DNA of 64,000 bases, from assembly GCF_013408445.1 (NCBI RefSeq), contig NZ_JACBZL010000001.1, positions 2,232,001-2,296,000 of the forward strand. The letters run 5' to 3'. The notes under the pieces are model-generated. The model was not told where the DNA came from. It did no database searches and saw nothing but the letters and a program-made list of their open reading frames with translations. The translations under genes were made by a program, and so were the position numbers. The DNA is from Corynebacterium tuberculostearicum. GTDB lineage: Bacteria; Actinomycetota; Actinomycetes; Mycobacteriales; Mycobacteriaceae. Below, in pieces: positions 11,158 through 20,563 of this stretch (the first letter of the stretch is position 1; each line of letters begins with the position of its first letter).

Positions 11158-12321
11158 ATGCGTGAATACGCCGAAATTGGCATCGGCCGCGAGGCCCGCC
11201 GTACCTTCGATCTAGAGCAACTATCCATCGTGCCGCAGCGTCGTACCCGTTCTTCCAAGGACGTGGACACCACCTGGCACATCGACGCCTATACCTTCGA
11301 CATCCCCTTCGTTTCCCACCCCACCGATGCGCTCGCCACCCCCGAGTTCATCATCGAGATGGGCAAGCAGGGCGGCCTGGGCGTCATTAATGCCGAGGGC
11401 CTGTGGGGCCGCCACAAGGACCTCGAGGGCGCCCTAGCCCGCATTTACTCGCAGCCGGGCGATAACTCCATCATCCAGGAGCTGCACGCCGCCCCGCTTG
11501 ACGACGCCCTCCTTACCGAGCGCATCTCCCAAGTCCGCGACTCCGGAGTTACCGTTGCTGTGCGCGTATCCCCTCAAAATGCTCGCGAGATGGCCCCTAA
11601 GGTCATCGCGGCCGGTGCCGAGTTGCTGTTTATCCAGGGCACCCTAGTCTCGGCCGAGCACGTAGCTACCGGCGGCGAGCCGCTGAACCTCAAGGAGTTC
11701 ATTGGTTCCCTTGACGTTCCCGTCATTGCCGGCGGAGTTACCGACTACACCACCGCGCTACACCTGATGCGCACCGGCGCGGCCGGCGTCATCGTAGGCG
11801 CGGGTGTGACCACCAACGCCGAGACCGTTGGCATCGACTCGGCCATGGGCACCGCGATTGCCGACGCCGCCGCAGCCCGCCGCGACTACCTCGACGAGAC
11901 CGGCGGCCGCTACGTGCACATCATCGCCGATACCGAGTTTGAAAACTCCGGCAATATTGCCAAGGCTTTCGCCTGCGGCGCTGACGGTGTTGCTCTCGGC
12001 CCACTGCTTGCCCAGGCCCGCGAGGCCGGCGGCAAGGGCTGGTACTGGCCCGCCACGGCCGGCCACCCGCGTTTCCCACGCGGCTTCGTCCAGTTCTCCG
12101 GGGCCGATACCGACTTGGACGTCGATTTCCTCACCACCGGTACCCCGGCCGAAGCCACAGAAGAATCGGCCGCCCCGTCGCTGGAAACCGTGCTGCACGG
12201 TCCCTCCAGCGAGCCCTTCGGCCGCACCAACCTGGTCGGCGCGCTGCGCCGTTCCATGGCCAAGTGCGGCTACACCGACCTGAAGTCCTTCCAGAAGGTC
12301 GAACTCGCCGTCCGCTACTAA
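11158..12321 (+). CDS. guaB3: IMP dehydrogenase-like protein GuaB3 (GuaB1 family)
   Basis: A 387-residue actinobacterial IMPDH paralogue starting VREYAEIGIGREARRTFDLEQLSIVP-style. It has the TIM-barrel phosphate-binding segment (VIAGGVTDYTTALHLMRTGA, GVIVGAGV) but no CBS domains, and I see no GSxCxT catalytic cysteine motif. It is probably co-transcribed with guaB. The biochemical role of this paralogue is uncertain; in related bacteria GuaB1-type enzymes have been linked to GMP reduction. Confidence 0.9.
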   Translation: MREYAEIGIGREARRTFDLEQLSIVPQRRTRSSKDVDTTWHIDAYTFDIPFVSHPTDALATPEFIIEMGKQGGLGVINAEGLWGRHKDLEGALARIYSQPGDNSIIQELHAAPLDDALLTERISQVRDSGVTVAVRVSPQNAREMAPKVIAAGAELLFIQGTLVSAEHVATGGEPLNLKEFIGSLDVPVIAGGVTDYTTALHLMRTGAAGVIVGAGVTTNAETVGIDSAMGTAIADAAAARRDYLDETGGRYVHIIADTEFENSGNIAKAFACGADGVALGPLLAQAREAGGKGWYWPATAGHPRFPRGFVQFSGADTDLDVDFLTTGTPAEATEESAAPSLETVLHGPSSEPFGRTNLVGALRRSMAKCGYTDLKSFQKVELAVRY

Positions 12322-12338
12322 TCCGCGCGAGAGTCCTG

Positions 12339-12369
12339 ACGCGGCTGTGCCTTCTTGGCGCAGCCGCGT
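12339..12369 (+). terminator. Terminator after guaB3
   Basis: ACGCGGCTGTGCC pairs with GGCGCAGCCGCGT (13 bp, one G-T pair) around a 5-base loop, followed by TTCTTTG. It ends the guaB-guaB3 unit. Confidence 0.85.
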
Positions 12370-12432
12370 TTCTTTGTCTCAGGGCTTCCTTCGCCGCCGA
12401 ACAGATACCAGTTGGCGAGGTAGGAGAGTGGT

Positions 12433-12804
12433 TTAGGAAACCAATTGCCAGCCGCCCTCACGCCTCCACGTGGTCTTGCCTGTCATCGGCCGCCATTGCC
12501 CTGCGTTGTGGACCGGGCACACGCGTACTCCCGAGGGATTGAGCTCTACAACCTTTTCTTCACCGCTCGCGCGTAGAACCACCGAATTATGCGCAACTTC
12601 TGGATGACCCACACGCTCTGCCTGTCGAGTGCCACACAAGGGAACCCACTCATCCCACTCGCTTCCAAAGATTTCCGCGGCCGGAAGTGTTACCTGTTGC
12701 GGGCCTTGTTCATCCAGCGCAGACGTCACCTCGGCCGTAGTCGGGGTGGTGTCACAACCGCACAACAGCAGGCTCGCGGCGAGCACAATAGCCAAGCGCT
12801 TCAT
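12433..12804 (-). CDS. Small secreted lipoprotein, unknown function
   Basis: A 123-residue protein with a clear lipoprotein signal (MKRLAIVLAASLLLCGC, lipidated Cys17). The mature part is about 105 residues with two further cysteines (PLCGT, RVCPV) that could form a disulfide. The domain is not recognised. It lies between guaB3 and guaA on the opposite strand, an insertion in the purine cluster also seen in related genomes from memory. It would sit on the outer face of the cytoplasmic membrane. Confidence 0.75.
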   Translation of the reverse strand: MKRLAIVLAASLLLCGCDTTPTTAEVTSALDEQGPQQVTLPAAEIFGSEWDEWVPLCGTRQAERVGHPEVAHNSVVLRASGEEKVVELNPSGVRVCPVHNAGQWRPMTGKTTWRREGGWQLVS

Positions 12805-12837
12805 AAGCTATCAGTTTAGTGGGTTAGACTATGGGGC

Positions 12838-14412
12838 GTGACTAAGCCAAATACTACCCCGCGCCCCGTCCTCGTTGTGGACTTTGGCGCTCAGTACGCG
12901 CAGCTTATTGCCCGCCGCGTGCGCGAGGCCAAGATTTACTCCGAGGTTGTCCCTCACTCCGCGTCTGTGGAGGAAATCAAAGCTAAAGACCCCGCTGCGC
13001 TTATCCTGTCAGGCGGCCCGTCCTCTGTCTATGCTGACGGCGCCCCGGCTCTGAAGCCGGAGCTGCTTGAGCTCGGCATTCCCGTCTTCGGCATCTGCTA
13101 CGGCTTCCAGGCCATGAACCATGCGCTTGGTGGCACCGTGTCGTCGACTGGCGAGCGTGAGTACGGCCGTACCGATATGAATGCTAAGGGCGGCGTACTT
13201 CACGAAGGCCTGGATGCTACCCACAAGGTGTGGATGTCTCACGGCGATGCTGTATCTGCCGCTCCCGAAGGCTTTGAGGTTACGGCCACCTCGGCCGGTG
13301 CTCCGGTTGCAGCGATGGAGTGCCTAGACAAGAAGATGGCCGGCGTGCAGTACCACCCTGAGGTACAGCACTCGCCGCACGGTCAGGAGGTGCTTACCCG
13401 CTTCCTTACTGAGGTTGCTGGCCTAGAGCAGAACTGGACGGCCGATAATATCGCAGAGCAGCTCATCGCAGATGTCCGCGCCCAGGTAGGCGAGGAAGGC
13501 CGCGCTATTTGCGCCCTGTCCGGCGGTGTGGACTCCGCTGTAGCGGCCGCTCTGGTGCAGCGTGCCATTGGCGATCGCCTCACCTGTGTCTTCGTTGACC
13601 ACGGCTTGCTGCGTGCCGGCGAGCGCGAGCAGGTAGAAAAGGACTTCGTTGCCTCCACTGGAGCGAAGCTGGTGACCGCAGATGAGCGCGCTGCTTTCTT
13701 GGAAAAGCTGGCAGGAGTTAGCGACCCAGAAGCCAAGCGCAAGGCCATCGGCGCGGAGTTTATCCGTTCCTTTGAGCGCGCGGTTGCAGGCGTGCTTGAC
13801 GACGCCCCTGCAGGCTCCACCGTCGACTACCTCGTCCAGGGCACTCTGTACCCGGACGTTGTCGAGTCTGGCGGCGGCGATGGCACGGCGAATATTAAGT
13901 CTCACCACAATGTCGGCGGTTTGCCGGATGACGTGGAGTTCGAACTGGTCGAGCCGTTGCGCCTGCTGTTTAAGGACGAGGTACGTGCCGTCGGCCGCGA
14001 GCTAGGCTTGCCAGAAGAGATCGTTAGCCGCCAGCCATTCCCGGGCCCGGGCTTGGGTATCCGCATCATCGGTGAGGTAACCGAGGAGCGCTTGGAGACG
14101 CTACGCGAGGCAGACCTCATTGCCCGCACCGAGCTGACCAATGCCGGCCTAGATGACCAGATTTGGCAGTGCCCGGTAGTACTGCTGGCCGATGTCCGCT
14201 CCGTTGGCGTGCAGGGCGACGGCCGCACCTATGGCCACCCGATTGTGCTGCGCCCGGTGTCTTCGGAAGACGCCATGACCGCAGACTGGACCCGTTTGCC
14301 TTACGAGGTGCTGGAGAAGATTTCTACCCGCATCACCAACGAGGTGAAGGACGTCAACCGCGTGGTCTTGGACTGCACCTCCAAGCCACCAGGAACCATC
14401 GAGTGGGAGTAA
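12838..14412 (+). CDS. guaA: GMP synthase (glutamine-hydrolysing)
   Basis: A 524-residue enzyme that aminates XMP to GMP using glutamine and ATP. The N-terminal class-I amidotransferase has GICYGFQ (nucleophile Cys at about residue 87) and the distal [11 protein letters not shown]. The ATP-pyrophosphatase P-loop is [13 protein letters not shown] at about 225, and the C-terminal dimerisation domain ends in the conserved KPPGTIEWE. The start is GTG at 12838. It completes the guaB-guaA pathway. Confidence 0.98.
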   Translation: MTKPNTTPRPVLVVDFGAQYAQLIARRVREAKIYSEVVPHSASVEEIKAKDPAALILSGGPSSVYADGAPALKPELLELGIPVFGICYGFQAMNHALGGTVSSTGEREYGRTDMNAKGGVLHEGLDATHKVWMSHGDAVSAAPEGFEVTATSAGAPVAAMECLDKKMAGVQYHPEVQHSPHGQEVLTRFLTEVAGLEQNWTADNIAEQLIADVRAQVGEEGRAICALSGGVDSAVAAALVQRAIGDRLTCVFVDHGLLRAGEREQVEKDFVASTGAKLVTADERAAFLEKLAGVSDPEAKRKAIGAEFIRSFERAVAGVLDDAPAGSTVDYLVQGTLYPDVVESGGGDGTANIKSHHNVGGLPDDVEFELVEPLRLLFKDEVRAVGRELGLPEEIVSRQPFPGPGLGIRIIGEVTEERLETLREADLIARTELTNAGLDDQIWQCPVVLLADVRSVGVQGDGRTYGHPIVLRPVSSEDAMTADWTRLPYEVLEKISTRITNEVKDVNRVVLDCTSKPPGTIEWE

Positions 14413-14426
14413 AACGGCATGCGTAG

Positions 14427-14455
14427 AAGGCGCTCAGTCTAGTGCTGAGCGCCTT
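14427..14455 (+). terminator. Terminator after guaA
   Basis: An 11-bp perfect stem, AAGGCGCTCAG / CTGAGCGCCTT, with a 7-base loop, followed by TTCGC. Being symmetric with an A-rich 5' side, it may serve the convergent HNH gene too. Confidence 0.88.
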
Positions 14456-14479
14456 TTCGCTCGTTTCAGCGGGCGGCGC

Positions 14480-15517
14480 TTACTCGCGCGGGGTAAACGG
14501 TGGCCGCCACACAACGCGTCCGCCCACCCGCTCGAGGCGGCCGCGCCGAGGTGGGGCGTTGGGGTCATCGTCGTTGACGCCATTATGGTAGGCGCAGCAC
14601 ATGACCAGGTTTTTCATATTCGTCTCCCCGCCATTGCTCCACGCTTTAAGGTGGTGAACTTGGGAGAGGTCGGCCGGCTGGTTGCAGCCCGGCCAGGCGC
14701 AGCGTGGATTTTCTGCAGCGGCCATAATGCGCTGCTTGTCATTGGCCACGCGCGCCGTGCGGTAGAGATTGACCGGACCTTCCTCGGGGTGCACGAGCGT
14801 GACGTAGCCGGTTTCTTTATCGCCAGAAAAGCCGACGTCGTTGAGCACGCGGCGCAGATATTCGGTGCCGGTGATGGTGGCGCCATTGGTCAGATCAAGC
14901 TCGATATCATCACCATGGCCGTCGCGGATGCGGATGAATTTGTCTAACGGCACGATGGCATTGGTCACCACTTCTGTCCGCGCGGCCGCAGCTTGGTCAA
15001 AGAAAATCTTTTCTACCGCCTCGAGCGATTGCTTTCCAGTCGCGGCTAGCGCGGCGTTGAGATCCGCGATGAAACTAGAGGTTCCGGTGATGGCAAGCGT
15101 CCAGTAATCATTGGGGCGTCGGTAGGTGCGTACGCCTGGGCTTACGGTGTCGTCTTTCATCTCCCGCAGGCGCCGTCGGGCGTGCTTAAGGATGTGGCTC
15201 ATCGAGTCGGTCATCGCGCAGCATTCTGCGCGCAGCTGCCAGGCCTGCTTTTTGCTGGGCGCGCGGTTAACAATGCGTTCTAGGGCAGCAAGGGTGGCGA
15301 TGGAGTGGGTGTTGCGGCGGGCGTCGGCAATAGCGCGGCGCTGCAGGCGCGTAAATTTGGTGCGGCCGAAGTAGCTTTCGCACAAAAGCAGCAGATCGGC
15401 GGCGATGGCATCGGGCGCGCCGCGGTCCATAAGCTCGGACCCGGACATGCCTTGGCACCCAGCGATGATGTCCATGCCAGGGCCCAAGGCGGTGAGGTAG
15501 GTCTCGAGTGCGTTCAT
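14480..15517 (-). CDS. HNH endonuclease domain protein (DUF222/13E12-like), copy 1
   Basis: A 345-residue protein. The N-terminal two thirds is a helical DUF222-like region, and the C-terminus is an HNH nuclease: CAWPGCNQPADLSQVHHLKAWSNGGETN, then CCAYHNGVNDDD. The CxxC and HH/HN residues are those expected to bind the metal and cut DNA. The start MNALETYLTALG at 15517 is chosen by alignment with the second copy at 31033-32013, which begins MISTYLTAVNSP. Such genes are abundant in Actinobacteria and vary between strains; function is unknown. Confidence 0.85.
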   Translation of the reverse strand: MNALETYLTALGPGMDIIAGCQGMSGSELMDRGAPDAIAADLLLLCESYFGRTKFTRLQRRAIADARRNTHSIATLAALERIVNRAPSKKQAWQLRAECCAMTDSMSHILKHARRRLREMKDDTVSPGVRTYRRPNDYWTLAITGTSSFIADLNAALAATGKQSLEAVEKIFFDQAAAARTEVVTNAIVPLDKFIRIRDGHGDDIELDLTNGATITGTEYLRRVLNDVGFSGDKETGYVTLVHPEEGPVNLYRTARVANDKQRIMAAAENPRCAWPGCNQPADLSQVHHLKAWSNGGETNMKNLVMCCAYHNGVNDDDPNAPPRRGRLERVGGRVVWRPPFTPRE

Positions 15518-15654
15518 GCCTGCAACGCTACGGCGCACACCCATACCGGCGCAGGGCCGGCGCAACCGCTACGGCCGATTCTGTGGATAACCCGGCCCGC
15601 ATACCCGCCGCGGGTCGGAAAAGCTGTGGATAACCCCGAAAAGTGTCGTTTAGA

Positions 15655-16074
15655 TTAGGCAAACGCGAGCCGGCGCGTGCCATCTACATGGGGGAAGACG
15701 AAAAAGCTCAGCCCAAAGACCACTAGCCACACCAGCCCGGCGCCCCACGCGGGCAGGGCCACGATGGGCGCGAGCATCACCATAAGCCACAGAATCATCA
15801 GTGGCACGAGCTGTGCGATGGTAGGAACCAGAGCGACATTGCGCTTGTCGGCATAGGCACGCATCGCGCGGCGGTAGGGGTGGGCAAAGACGAGAACGAA
15901 GGCCGCCACGAGGCATACGAGTGCCCCAACCAGTGCGGCAAAGATATGTGCGCGGCTAGCCAAGAGCGCCACGGCCGCACCGATGAGGATGGACGAGCCC
16001 AAGCGCACCCAAGGTGGAGTAGGGATGGGAGTGGTGTGCTCGCGCATGGCGCCGTAGGCAGCGTTGAAGTTCAT
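15655..16074 (-). CDS. Small integral membrane protein, unknown
   Basis: A 139-residue protein with four predicted membrane segments (starting near SILIGAAVALLAS, ALVGALVCLVAAFVLVF, AQLVPLMILWLMVML and GAGLVWLVVFGLSFFVFP) and a short basic cytoplasmic loop (HPYRRAMRAYADKRN). No domain is recognised. It is divergent from imuA' and shares its 64-bp control region. Confidence 0.75.
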   Translation of the reverse strand: MNFNAAYGAMREHTTPIPTPPWVRLGSSILIGAAVALLASRAHIFAALVGALVCLVAAFVLVFAHPYRRAMRAYADKRNVALVPTIAQLVPLMILWLMVMLAPIVALPAWGAGLVWLVVFGLSFFVFPHVDGTRRLAFA

Positions 16075-16091
16075 GCCGCTAAGGCTACCAT

Positions 16092-16098
16092 TCGAACA
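16092..16098. promoter_or_regulatory. Half SOS-box-like site before imuA'
   Basis: TCGAACA matches the left half of the corynebacterial LexA site (TCGAACA-NN-TGTTCGA), but the right half (CACTTGC) does not match. It is a weak candidate, listed because imuA'-imuB belong to the DNA-damage regulon in relatives. Confidence 0.3.
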
Positions 16099-16138
16099 TA
16101 CACTTGCATGTGTCCGGGTGAGGGTTCATACTATTCGG

Positions 16139-16801
16139 GTGAGTCAAACGAGCGTTCGCCTAGAAAAAGCGGTGGCCGGCCTGAGCCGGTCGGACCGTGT
16201 GGCGATGCTGCGTACCCGCATGCGCGCTATGGAGCGTGGCCCGGAAGAAGAGCTGGTAGATACGCTCCCTGGCCTGGCCCGCTTGCTTCCCGCAGGTGGG
16301 TTGGCACGCCGGCAGGTGGTGCACTGTGCGAATTGTCCGGCGCTGGTGGTGGAGCTTATCTGCCACCTCACCGCCCGTGGCGGACATGTAGGCGTGGTGG
16401 GGTGGCCGGATTTGCTACTCGCACAAGTGGCCGAGGAGGGCGTTATCGAACGCGTGGTAACCGTGCCGGATCCGGGCCTGGAATCCTGGATGGTGGCAGG
16501 AGTATTGGCGGAAGGGCTAGACCTTGTTGTCCACCATGGGTCGCCCGGCGAGGTGAGCCCTACCAAGGCGCGGCCGGTGCTGGCAAAGGTGCGCGGCGGG
16601 CGCGCGGCCGTGCTTACGGTGGGCACGCGCCTGCCCGGCACGGCGGTGGGGATAGGGGCGCGGGTGAGTGCCTATCGGGGCGTCGGCAAGGGCAGCGGGC
16701 GCATTCGCGGCGTGGACATGGACGTGGAGGTGACCTCGAAGCAGGCTACCTCGCGCGGGGTGCTCACGGTGGGGCAGCGCCGCTGGTTGGAGGCCGTATG
16801 A
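16139..16801 (+). CDS. imuA: ImuA' mutasome accessory protein (RecA-like)
   Basis: A 220-residue protein similar to ImuA', the RecA-fold accessory factor of the actinobacterial mutasome with ImuB and DnaE2. Recognisable segments are DTLPGLARLLPAGGLARRQVVHC at the N-terminus, a RecA-like core (HVGVVGWPDLLLAQVAEEG) and VGTRLPGTAVGIGARVSAYRG. The start is the GTG at 16139. The stop overlaps the imuB start (ATGA), so translation is coupled. It carries a 12-base version of the 13-mer repeat at 16679-16690. Confidence 0.88.
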   Translation: MSQTSVRLEKAVAGLSRSDRVAMLRTRMRAMERGPEEELVDTLPGLARLLPAGGLARRQVVHCANCPALVVELICHLTARGGHVGVVGWPDLLLAQVAEEGVIERVVTVPDPGLESWMVAGVLAEGLDLVVHHGSPGEVSPTKARPVLAKVRGGRAAVLTVGTRLPGTAVGIGARVSAYRGVGKGSGRIRGVDMDVEVTSKQATSRGVLTVGQRRWLEAV

Positions 16802-18321
16802 GGGTAGCGGCCGTGTGGTTTCCGGATTGGCCCATCCAGGCCGCCGGCGGGCAGGGCCCTATGGTTATTGCGCGCAATCACGCGGTGGCGGTGTGCGATA
16901 GGAAGGCGCGCCGGGCGGGCGTGCGGCGTGGGATGCGCCTGCGCCAGGCCCAAGCGCTGTGCCCTGAGGCGACGGTGGTGGAGGCTAACCCGGACCGGGA
17001 TGGTGCGGTGTTTGCAGAGGTTGCGGCCGGCTTAGATGCGGTGGCGTCCTCGGTGGAGGTGCTGCGCCCGGGCCTGGCGATTGTGGATGCGGGCGCGGCG
17101 CTGCGCTACCACGGGCAAAAAGCACTAGAGATGCTTGTCGACGCCTCTTCGTACGCCGGCTTCGACTCCACCCTCGGCGTGGCCGATGAGATTGCCACGG
17201 CCGTCATCGCGGCTCGGCACCGCGGCGTGGGAGCGGTGGTGCCAGAGGGCGGCTCGCGAGAGTTTTTGGCCACCCAGCCCATAGGCGTGCTGGCAGCCGA
17301 TGAGGCTTTGGGCTTTGAGGCTGGGTTTATCGCACAGCTGGATAAGCTGGGCGTGCGGCGCCTGGGCGATTTAGCCGCGCTGCCGTTTAAGCAGGTAGCT
17401 ACCCGGTTTGGTGAGCCGGGCCGGCGCGCGCACGAGCTGGCCCAGGCCCGTGCGGATAGGCGCGTGGCCCCAGAGCTGGCGCGCCCGGACCTGGCCGTGG
17501 AAATGGAAGAGCGCATCGAGCGCGTGGACGCGGCGGCGTTCGCGGCTCGCCAGCTCGCGGCCCGGCTGCATGCCCGCTTGGAGGAGGCCGGCAAGGTATG
17601 TCTGCGGCTGCGCGTGGTGGCGGAGTTTGGCACCGGTGAGGAGCTGGCGCGGGTATGGCGCACACAGGAAGCGCTGACGGAGCAGGCCACCGCGGACCGT
17701 GTGCGCTGGCAGCTCGATGGCTGGCTCACGCGCACTACTGGTGAGGGCGCGGCCATTCGCCGCCTAGCGCTGGAGTCGGTGGAGGTTGCCGCCCCGTCCG
17801 CCACCGGCCTGTGGGGTGGGGAAGGCTCGCAGGAGCAGGTCAAGCGCGTGATCGCCCGCGTGCAATCACAGCTGGGGGTGGATCGTGTGCTGCAGCCGCG
17901 GGCGGTGGGCGGCCGCGGGGTAGCCGAGCGCATCGAGTACGTGCCCTATGGTGAGCAGCGCGACGCCCCGCCGGACGGCGAGTGGCCCGGCCGCATTCCC
18001 GCACCCCTGCCTGCACGGCGGGGCGGTGGGCCGAACCACCCGGCCGCGCGCATTCAGCTTGTCGACGCCGCCGAGCACCCCGTCTTCGTTACCGCTGAAG
18101 CCCTCCTGTCCGGGGTGCCGGTGGCCTTGAGCTGGGGTGCGCATCGTTTCCGCGTGCTGGGCTGGGCCGGTCCCTGGCCGGTGGATACGCAGTGGTGGAC
18201 CGATACCCCACAGCACGTAGCACGCTTGCAGGTGGTGGGCCAAGCCGACCACGAAGAGCATCAGCGGGCCTGGCTGTTGGTATGGTCCGGCGGCCGCTGG
18301 CGGGTTGAGGCGACCTATTAA
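16798..18321 (+). CDS. imuB: ImuB, Y-family polymerase-like mutasome adaptor
   Basis: A 507-residue Y-family polymerase homologue beginning MRVAAVWFPDWPIQAAG, the usual ImuB N-terminus. It has the family's little-finger and helix-hairpin-helix region (LDKLGVRRLGDLAALPFKQVATRFG). ImuB proteins lack the polymerase acidic residues and act as a scaffold joining DnaE2 to the sliding clamp. The gene overlaps imuA' by 4 bp and meets the AMIN-like gene tail to tail with a 4-bp overlap. The partner dnaE2 lies 4.3 kb downstream. Confidence 0.9.
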   Translation: MRVAAVWFPDWPIQAAGGQGPMVIARNHAVAVCDRKARRAGVRRGMRLRQAQALCPEATVVEANPDRDGAVFAEVAAGLDAVASSVEVLRPGLAIVDAGAALRYHGQKALEMLVDASSYAGFDSTLGVADEIATAVIAARHRGVGAVVPEGGSREFLATQPIGVLAADEALGFEAGFIAQLDKLGVRRLGDLAALPFKQVATRFGEPGRRAHELAQARADRRVAPELARPDLAVEMEERIERVDAAAFAARQLAARLHARLEEAGKVCLRLRVVAEFGTGEELARVWRTQEALTEQATADRVRWQLDGWLTRTTGEGAAIRRLALESVEVAAPSATGLWGGEGSQEQVKRVIARVQSQLGVDRVLQPRAVGGRGVAERIEYVPYGEQRDAPPDGEWPGRIPAPLPARRGGGPNHPAARIQLVDAAEHPVFVTAEALLSGVPVALSWGAHRFRVLGWAGPWPVDTQWWTDTPQHVARLQVVGQADHEEHQRAWLLVWSGGRWRVEATY

Positions 18322-18875
18322 TCGCGAATATCGACCACGAGACGGGTGGGGTTATCGAGCACCTGCACGGAATAAGGCTTGCGAGAGGTCATGCCGATGA
18401 CAAATTGGCAGCGGCCCTCGTAGGCGCCGCCATTGACCACTTGGGTGACAATTCCTTCCGTAGGGGCATCCACCACGCCGATGCGGGGATCGTCCTTGCC
18501 GGCCTCGAAGGGGTAGACCACGCCGTCGATATTGACATTGAGTGCGGTCTCTCCGGAGTGGTCAATGGTCTTGCCGGAACCCTGCTGTGTGGGTGTATCG
18601 GCGTAATCCACGAACCAGCCGGGAGCGCCGCCGCCATCGAGCTCGAAGACGACGCGCTCAAAACCCTCGTGCCGGCCGATGCGCACGTCGGTCACCGTGA
18701 GTTCGGAAGGCGCCTGCGGCCGGAGGGTTTTCATCTCCATATTGGCTTGGCCCAGCGGATTGAGCTGGGAGTTATCCGCGGACGCGGCCATGGTGGTGCG
18801 GTCCGTCTCATGGGCGGCGCAGCCGCTGAGAAAAGCAGCGACGAGAAGCGTTGCGGCGAGACGGACTTTTAACAT
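18318..18875 (-). CDS. Lipoprotein with AMIN-like domain
   Basis: A 185-residue protein with a lipobox (LLVAAFLSGC, lipidated Cys19) and a C-terminal AMIN-like beta domain: LTVTDVRIGRHEGFERVVFEL, then KPYSVQVLDNPTRLVVDIRD. AMIN-type domains are associated with cell-envelope localisation. It is probably anchored on the outer face of the membrane; the ligand is unknown. Confidence 0.85.
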   Translation of the reverse strand: MLKVRLAATLLVAAFLSGCAAHETDRTTMAASADNSQLNPLGQANMEMKTLRPQAPSELTVTDVRIGRHEGFERVVFELDGGGAPGWFVDYADTPTQQGSGKTIDHSGETALNVNIDGVVYPFEAGKDDPRIGVVDAPTEGIVTQVVNGGAYEGRCQFVIGMTSRKPYSVQVLDNPTRLVVDIRD

Positions 18876-18985
18876 GTCCCCTAGGTTATATTTTCGGCCG
18901 TGAACTGTATAGCTGAGGGGGTACTTCGTGGCCGAATTGTTGCCAAGGGTGTGAGCTGAAAAGCAGAAAGGTTAGGCTTAGATAT

Positions 18986-19846
18986 ATGACCGAGTTCTGT
19001 TCAGATATCCAGGTAGAGCCGCTGCCAGGCACGGCGAAGAAGGAATCCGTTTATGTGCTTTTCGAGTGGCCGGGCGGATGGTCGCGAGACGTGCTCGACG
19101 GCGATACCTTTGGGCCGGAGCTCACGGCGCAGCTCAAGACCAAGCTGAAGGGCATGGCGGGGCTGCAGCTTATTCGCCGGCCGGGCCGCAATGGCCGCCA
19201 GGTGGGCAAGATGCACCGCTGCTACCTGGTGTGGGCCGAACAGGGCGTGATGGAACTCGTGCTGCTGACGGGCCCGGAGAAGATCCTCGATCTGGACCTG
19301 ACCGGGCCTGGCCGCAATGGGGGCGGCGCTTTGGATACGCCGCTGGTGCTGGTGTGCACGCACGCGAAGCGCGATACGTGCTGTGCGGTCAAGGGCCGGC
19401 CGCTGGCTGCGGAGCTGGTGGCGGATTATCCGGATATGGTGTGGGAGACCTCGCACACGAAGGGGCACCGGTTCGCGCCGTCGGTCATGCTCATGCCATG
19501 GGCCTATTCCTTTGGCCGCATGAATAAAGAAGCCGCCGCGCAGATGATTGCGGCGGCGGCGAAGGGGAAGTATTTCTACCCAGTAAATCGCGGGCGCGGT
19601 ATTTTCGGCCCGCGCGGCCAGGTGGCGGAGTTGGCGGTGGCCCGCTCGCTTATCGACGCCGGCGAGGACCTCTCCTATGGCCAGCTCACCGCCACCGACG
19701 GCGGCGAGGTCAGCCACGCTGACGGCCGGCGCTGGCGCGTGGCGCTCGAGGAGCGCGAGGTAGAAGGCGTGGTTTCCTCGTGCGGCGATGCGCCGAAGAA
19801 AGGCCAGGCCATCGTAGCGACCGGCGTGGAGCCGGTCGCGGGGTAG
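18986..19846 (+). CDS. Sucrase/ferredoxin-like (thioredoxin-fold 2Fe-2S) protein
   Basis: A 286-residue protein of the Suc_Fer-like family. The diagnostic segment is LVCTHAKRDTCCAVKGRPLA, with candidate cluster cysteines, followed by VWETSHTKGHRFAPSVMLMPW. An N-terminal FEWPGGWSRDVLDGD block is also typical. Members are thioredoxin-fold [2Fe-2S] proteins; the redox partner is not known. It converges on metI, separated by only 36 bp that contain one copy of the 13-mer repeat. Confidence 0.85.
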   Translation: MTEFCSDIQVEPLPGTAKKESVYVLFEWPGGWSRDVLDGDTFGPELTAQLKTKLKGMAGLQLIRRPGRNGRQVGKMHRCYLVWAEQGVMELVLLTGPEKILDLDLTGPGRNGGGALDTPLVLVCTHAKRDTCCAVKGRPLAAELVADYPDMVWETSHTKGHRFAPSVMLMPWAYSFGRMNKEAAAQMIAAAAKGKYFYPVNRGRGIFGPRGQVAELAVARSLIDAGEDLSYGQLTATDGGEVSHADGRRWRVALEEREVEGVVSSCGDAPKKGQAIVATGVEPVAG

Positions 19847-19864
19847 GCTGCGCGGGGTGGGGGC

Positions 19865-19877
19865 GGCGTCGGCAAGC
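19865..19877 (-). repeat. 13-mer GCTTGCCGACGCC, copy 1 (intergenic)
   Basis: Exact copy on the minus strand in the short gap between two convergent genes. It is the only copy outside coding sequence, so its conservation cannot reflect protein constraint. Confidence 0.8.
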
Positions 19878-19882
19878 GGGGG

Positions 19883-20563
19883 CTAGCGGCGCATGACCTT
19901 GGAAGAAAGCCAGTTGCCGAGGAACTGGGCGGCCTGCACCAGCACGATGATGATGAGTGTGGCCACGACGGTGACTTCCCACTCGAAGGCGCGGTAGCCG
20001 TAGACGATGGCAAAGTCGCCCAAGCCGCCGCCACCGACGTAGCCGGCCATGGCGGACATATCCACGATGGCGATGAACAGGAAGGTGTAGCCCAGAATCA
20101 GCGGGCCGAGGGCCTCCGGAACGATGACGGAGGTAATGATCTTCCACGGCGAGGCACCCATGGAGCGGGCGGCCTCGATAACACCGGGATCGATGGCCAC
20201 GAGGTTTTGCTCCACCACGCGGGCCACGGAGAAGGTTGCGGCGATCACCATGACGAAGGTGGCCGGGCCGCGGCCGATGGAGCCGCCCATTACAGCGACG
20301 GTCAACGGCTGGGCAAAGGCCAGCAAGATGATGAACGGGATGGGGCGGACGAAGTTCACCAGCAGGTTCACAATGACGTAGACAAACCTGTTTTGCAGGA
20401 TGCCGCCCGTGCGGGTGGTGTAGAGCAGCATGCCCAGGCCAAGGCCGAGGATGCCGGAGACGATGAGGGTGGTCGAGACCATGATGAGGGTATCGACGAT
20501 GGCCTCGGCTAGTGAAGGGCCGAGGCGGTCCCAGTTGGCTTGGGCGAGGTTGGTGACGGTCAT
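19883..20563 (-). CDS. metI: Methionine ABC transporter permease MetI
   Basis: A 226-residue permease with about five membrane helices and the EAA-type loop EAARSMGASPWKIITSVIVPEALGPLI that contacts the ATPase. It starts MTVTNLAQANWDRLGP, four bases inside the end of metN. With MetN and MetQ it imports D/L-methionine. Confidence 0.95.
   Translation of the reverse strand: MTVTNLAQANWDRLGPSLAEAIVDTLIMVSTTLIVSGILGLGLGMLLYTTRTGGILQNRFVYVIVNLLVNFVRPIPFIILLAFAQPLTVAVMGGSIGRGPATFVMVIAATFSVARVVEQNLVAIDPGVIEAARSMGASPWKIITSVIVPEALGPLILGYTFLFIAIVDMSAMAGYVGGGGLGDFAIVYGYRAFEWEVTVVATLIIIVLVQAAQFLGNWLSSKVMRR

Noticed and set aside
15880..16797. Long in-frame extension upstream of imuB
   Set aside because: It overlaps imuA' in another frame and translates to Arg/Gly-rich sequence; ImuB starts at the ATG at 16798.
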